Below are positions 6,376 through 7,275 of a stretch of DNA of 7,275 nt, one piece after another (position 1 is the first letter of the stretch; each line of letters begins with the position of its first letter). Made by a program: the position numbers and the translations under genes. The notes below the pieces were generated by a model that worked only from the letters and a program-made list of their open reading frames with translations, searched no databases and had not been told where the DNA came from. The stretch comes from Deltaproteobacteria bacterium (GTDB lineage Bacteria; Desulfobacterota; DSM-4660; Desulfatiglandales; HGW-15), in the NCBI GenBank assembly GCA_019308985.1, contig JAFDHB010000170.1, positions 1 to 7,275 on the forward strand, given 5' to 3'.

Positions 6376-6413
6376 GAACAAGGCCCTGAGCAGATCTGCA
6401 AATACCGATGCCA
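6376..6413. other. Short convergent gap with a 10-base palindrome
   Basis: Only 38 bases separate the ends of the response regulator and livF genes. A perfect palindrome GCAGATCTGC lies at 6390-6399. It has no loop and no flanking T run, so I do not call a terminator. Confidence 0.4.
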
Positions 6414-7109
6414 TCAAAGACCGCAGGTCCTCCTTACTTCCTCATTTTCCATGAGCTCTCGCACGGTCCCCTCGTAGCATATCCTTCCATTATCAATGAT
6501 GTAACCGTAATCGCTCAAAGACAGGGTGAACCTGACGTTCTGTTCTGCAATCAGCACCGTCAGTCCGGCCTCTTTTAGCTTTATAATGGTCTCTCCCAGT
6601 GATTTTACCAGTGCCGGAGCCAGACCCTCGGTAGGCTCATCCAGCAGGAGGAAGTCAGGGTTGCCCATGAGAGCCCGGCCTATGGCAAGCATTTTTTGCT
6701 CACCTCCACTGAGGAGTCCGCCCTTGCGTGACTCCATACCTGCGAGGGAAGGGAATAGTTCATAGACTCTTTCCTTGTTCCAAAAGTCTCTCCCTTCCGT
6801 CTTTCTCGCGGCTATTTCCAGGTTTTCTCCGACCGTCAAATCGGCGAAAATCCTTCTATCATCCGGAACATAACCAATCCCCATTCGCACGAGCCTGAAG
6901 GGCTCCTTTCCCGTGACATCCTGGTCCTTGAACCATATCTTTCCTGCCCTGGGAGGAGCCAGACCCAAAATGCTCTTTAGCGTAGTGGTCTTTCCGGCGC
7001 CGTTGCGGCCAAGGAGGCAAACCATCCGGTGGGATTCCACCTTGAGCGATACACCAAACAGTATGTGGCTCAGCCCATAGAATGTGTGGATGGAGTCAAC
7101 ATTAAGCAT
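6414..7109 (-). CDS. livF: Branched-chain amino acid-type ABC transporter ATP-binding protein LivF
   Basis: The 231-residue product is the LivF-type ATPase subunit that, paired with LivG, powers the inner-membrane LivHM permease for branched-chain amino acids or related amides and short acids. Walker A is GRNGAGKTT (34-42), the ABC signature is LSGGEQ (133-138), and Walker B is FLLLDE (153-158) followed by PTEGLAP. The switch position reads AEQN with Gln190, normal for LivF. The Q-loop position holds Asp83 (YVPDDRRIF) where Gln or Glu is usual. ATG at 7109 is preferred: GGGGGGAG lies just upstream, it gives the usual LivF N-terminus, and it overlaps the livG stop by 8 bases, which suggests translational coupling. 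A GTG at 7142 would add 11 unlike residues and a larger overlap. The true transported substrate is uncertain because the binding protein is outside the window. Confidence 0.94.
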   Translation of the reverse strand: MLNVDSIHTFYGLSHILFGVSLKVESHRMVCLLGRNGAGKTTTLKSILGLAPPRAGKIWFKDQDVTGKEPFRLVRMGIGYVPDDRRIFADLTVGENLEIAARKTEGRDFWNKERVYELFPSLAGMESRKGGLLSGGEQKMLAIGRALMGNPDFLLLDEPTEGLAPALVKSLGETIIKLKEAGLTVLIAEQNVRFTLSLSDYGYIIDNGRICYEGTVRELMENEEVRRTCGL

Positions 7110-7275
7110 ATTCTCCCCCCAGGTAGGCCTCTTGTACGGCACGGTTCTGCCTCACCTCTTCCGGTGAATTCTGGATAATGGTCTTGCCGTGGTGCATGAC
7201 CATAATACTTTGTGCTACATTGAAAACCACGTCCATATCGTGCTCGCAGAACAGGACGGTGAGCCCTTCTTCTTC
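7102..7275 (-). CDS. livG: LivG-type ABC transporter ATP-binding protein, C-terminal 57 residues
   Basis: The frame enters from the right edge and ends at TAA (7104-7102). It begins just after the expected Walker B region, with LTVLFCEHDMDVVF holding the H-switch His, then a typical GKTIIQNSPEEVRQN and the LivG-like ending VQEAYLGG. It overlaps livF by 8 bases (ATG of livF inside its last codons), the usual livG-livF operon order. Family assignment rests on this tail plus the neighbour. Confidence 0.9.
   Translation of the reverse strand, partial: EEEGLTVLFCEHDMDVVFNVAQSIMVMHHGKTIIQNSPEEVRQNRAVQEAYLGGEYA

Noticed and set aside
6390..6399. GCAGATCTGC as a shared terminator for the convergent genes
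   Set aside because: A loop-free 10-base palindrome without flanking T runs cannot form a usual intrinsic terminator.

Overview
The window looks like a chromosomal stretch from a Gram-negative bacterium, most likely an anaerobic deltaproteobacterium (Desulfobacterota-like). That placement is inference. It rests on the mix of a sigma-54 response regulator, a GAF-type sensor kinase, a cobalamin-type radical SAM protein, a lipid A-family acyltransferase and a branched-chain amino acid type ABC transporter, together with intermediate base composition. No rRNA, tRNA, CRISPR array, insertion sequence or phage gene was found.

Layout. Positions 1-1624 (minus) hold the first 541 codons of a sensor histidine kinase that runs off the left edge. 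It has an unnamed Cys-containing N-terminal domain, a coiled coil, a GAF domain and a HisKA H-box. A run of 16 A residues lies in its coding strand just after HisKA. Positions 1798-3336 (minus) encode a B12-binding-type radical SAM protein with its own good sigma-70 promoter. Positions 3489-4472 (minus) encode an LpxL/HtrB-family acyltransferase that starts at TTG behind a strong ribosome binding site. A 559-base divergent intergenic region follows. It carries a near-consensus sigma-54 -24/-12 promoter pointing at the acyltransferase, a dyad element about 170 bases upstream of the predicted start of transcription, a 20-base-spaced direct repeat and a nested inverted repeat. Positions 5032-6375 (plus) encode a complete NtrC-family response regulator (REC, AAA+ with GAFTGA, Fis HTH). 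Convergent to it, positions 6414-7275 (minus) hold livF and the 3' end of livG, overlapping by 8 bases.

How it may work together (inference): the kinase could phosphorylate the NtrC-type regulator, which would activate sigma-54 transcription of the divergent acyltransferase and perhaps, by read-through, the radical SAM gene. That would be a signal-controlled envelope or lipid modification unit. The liv genes appear to be a separate transport operon. The pairing of kinase and regulator, and the lipid role of the radical SAM protein, are not shown by the sequence.
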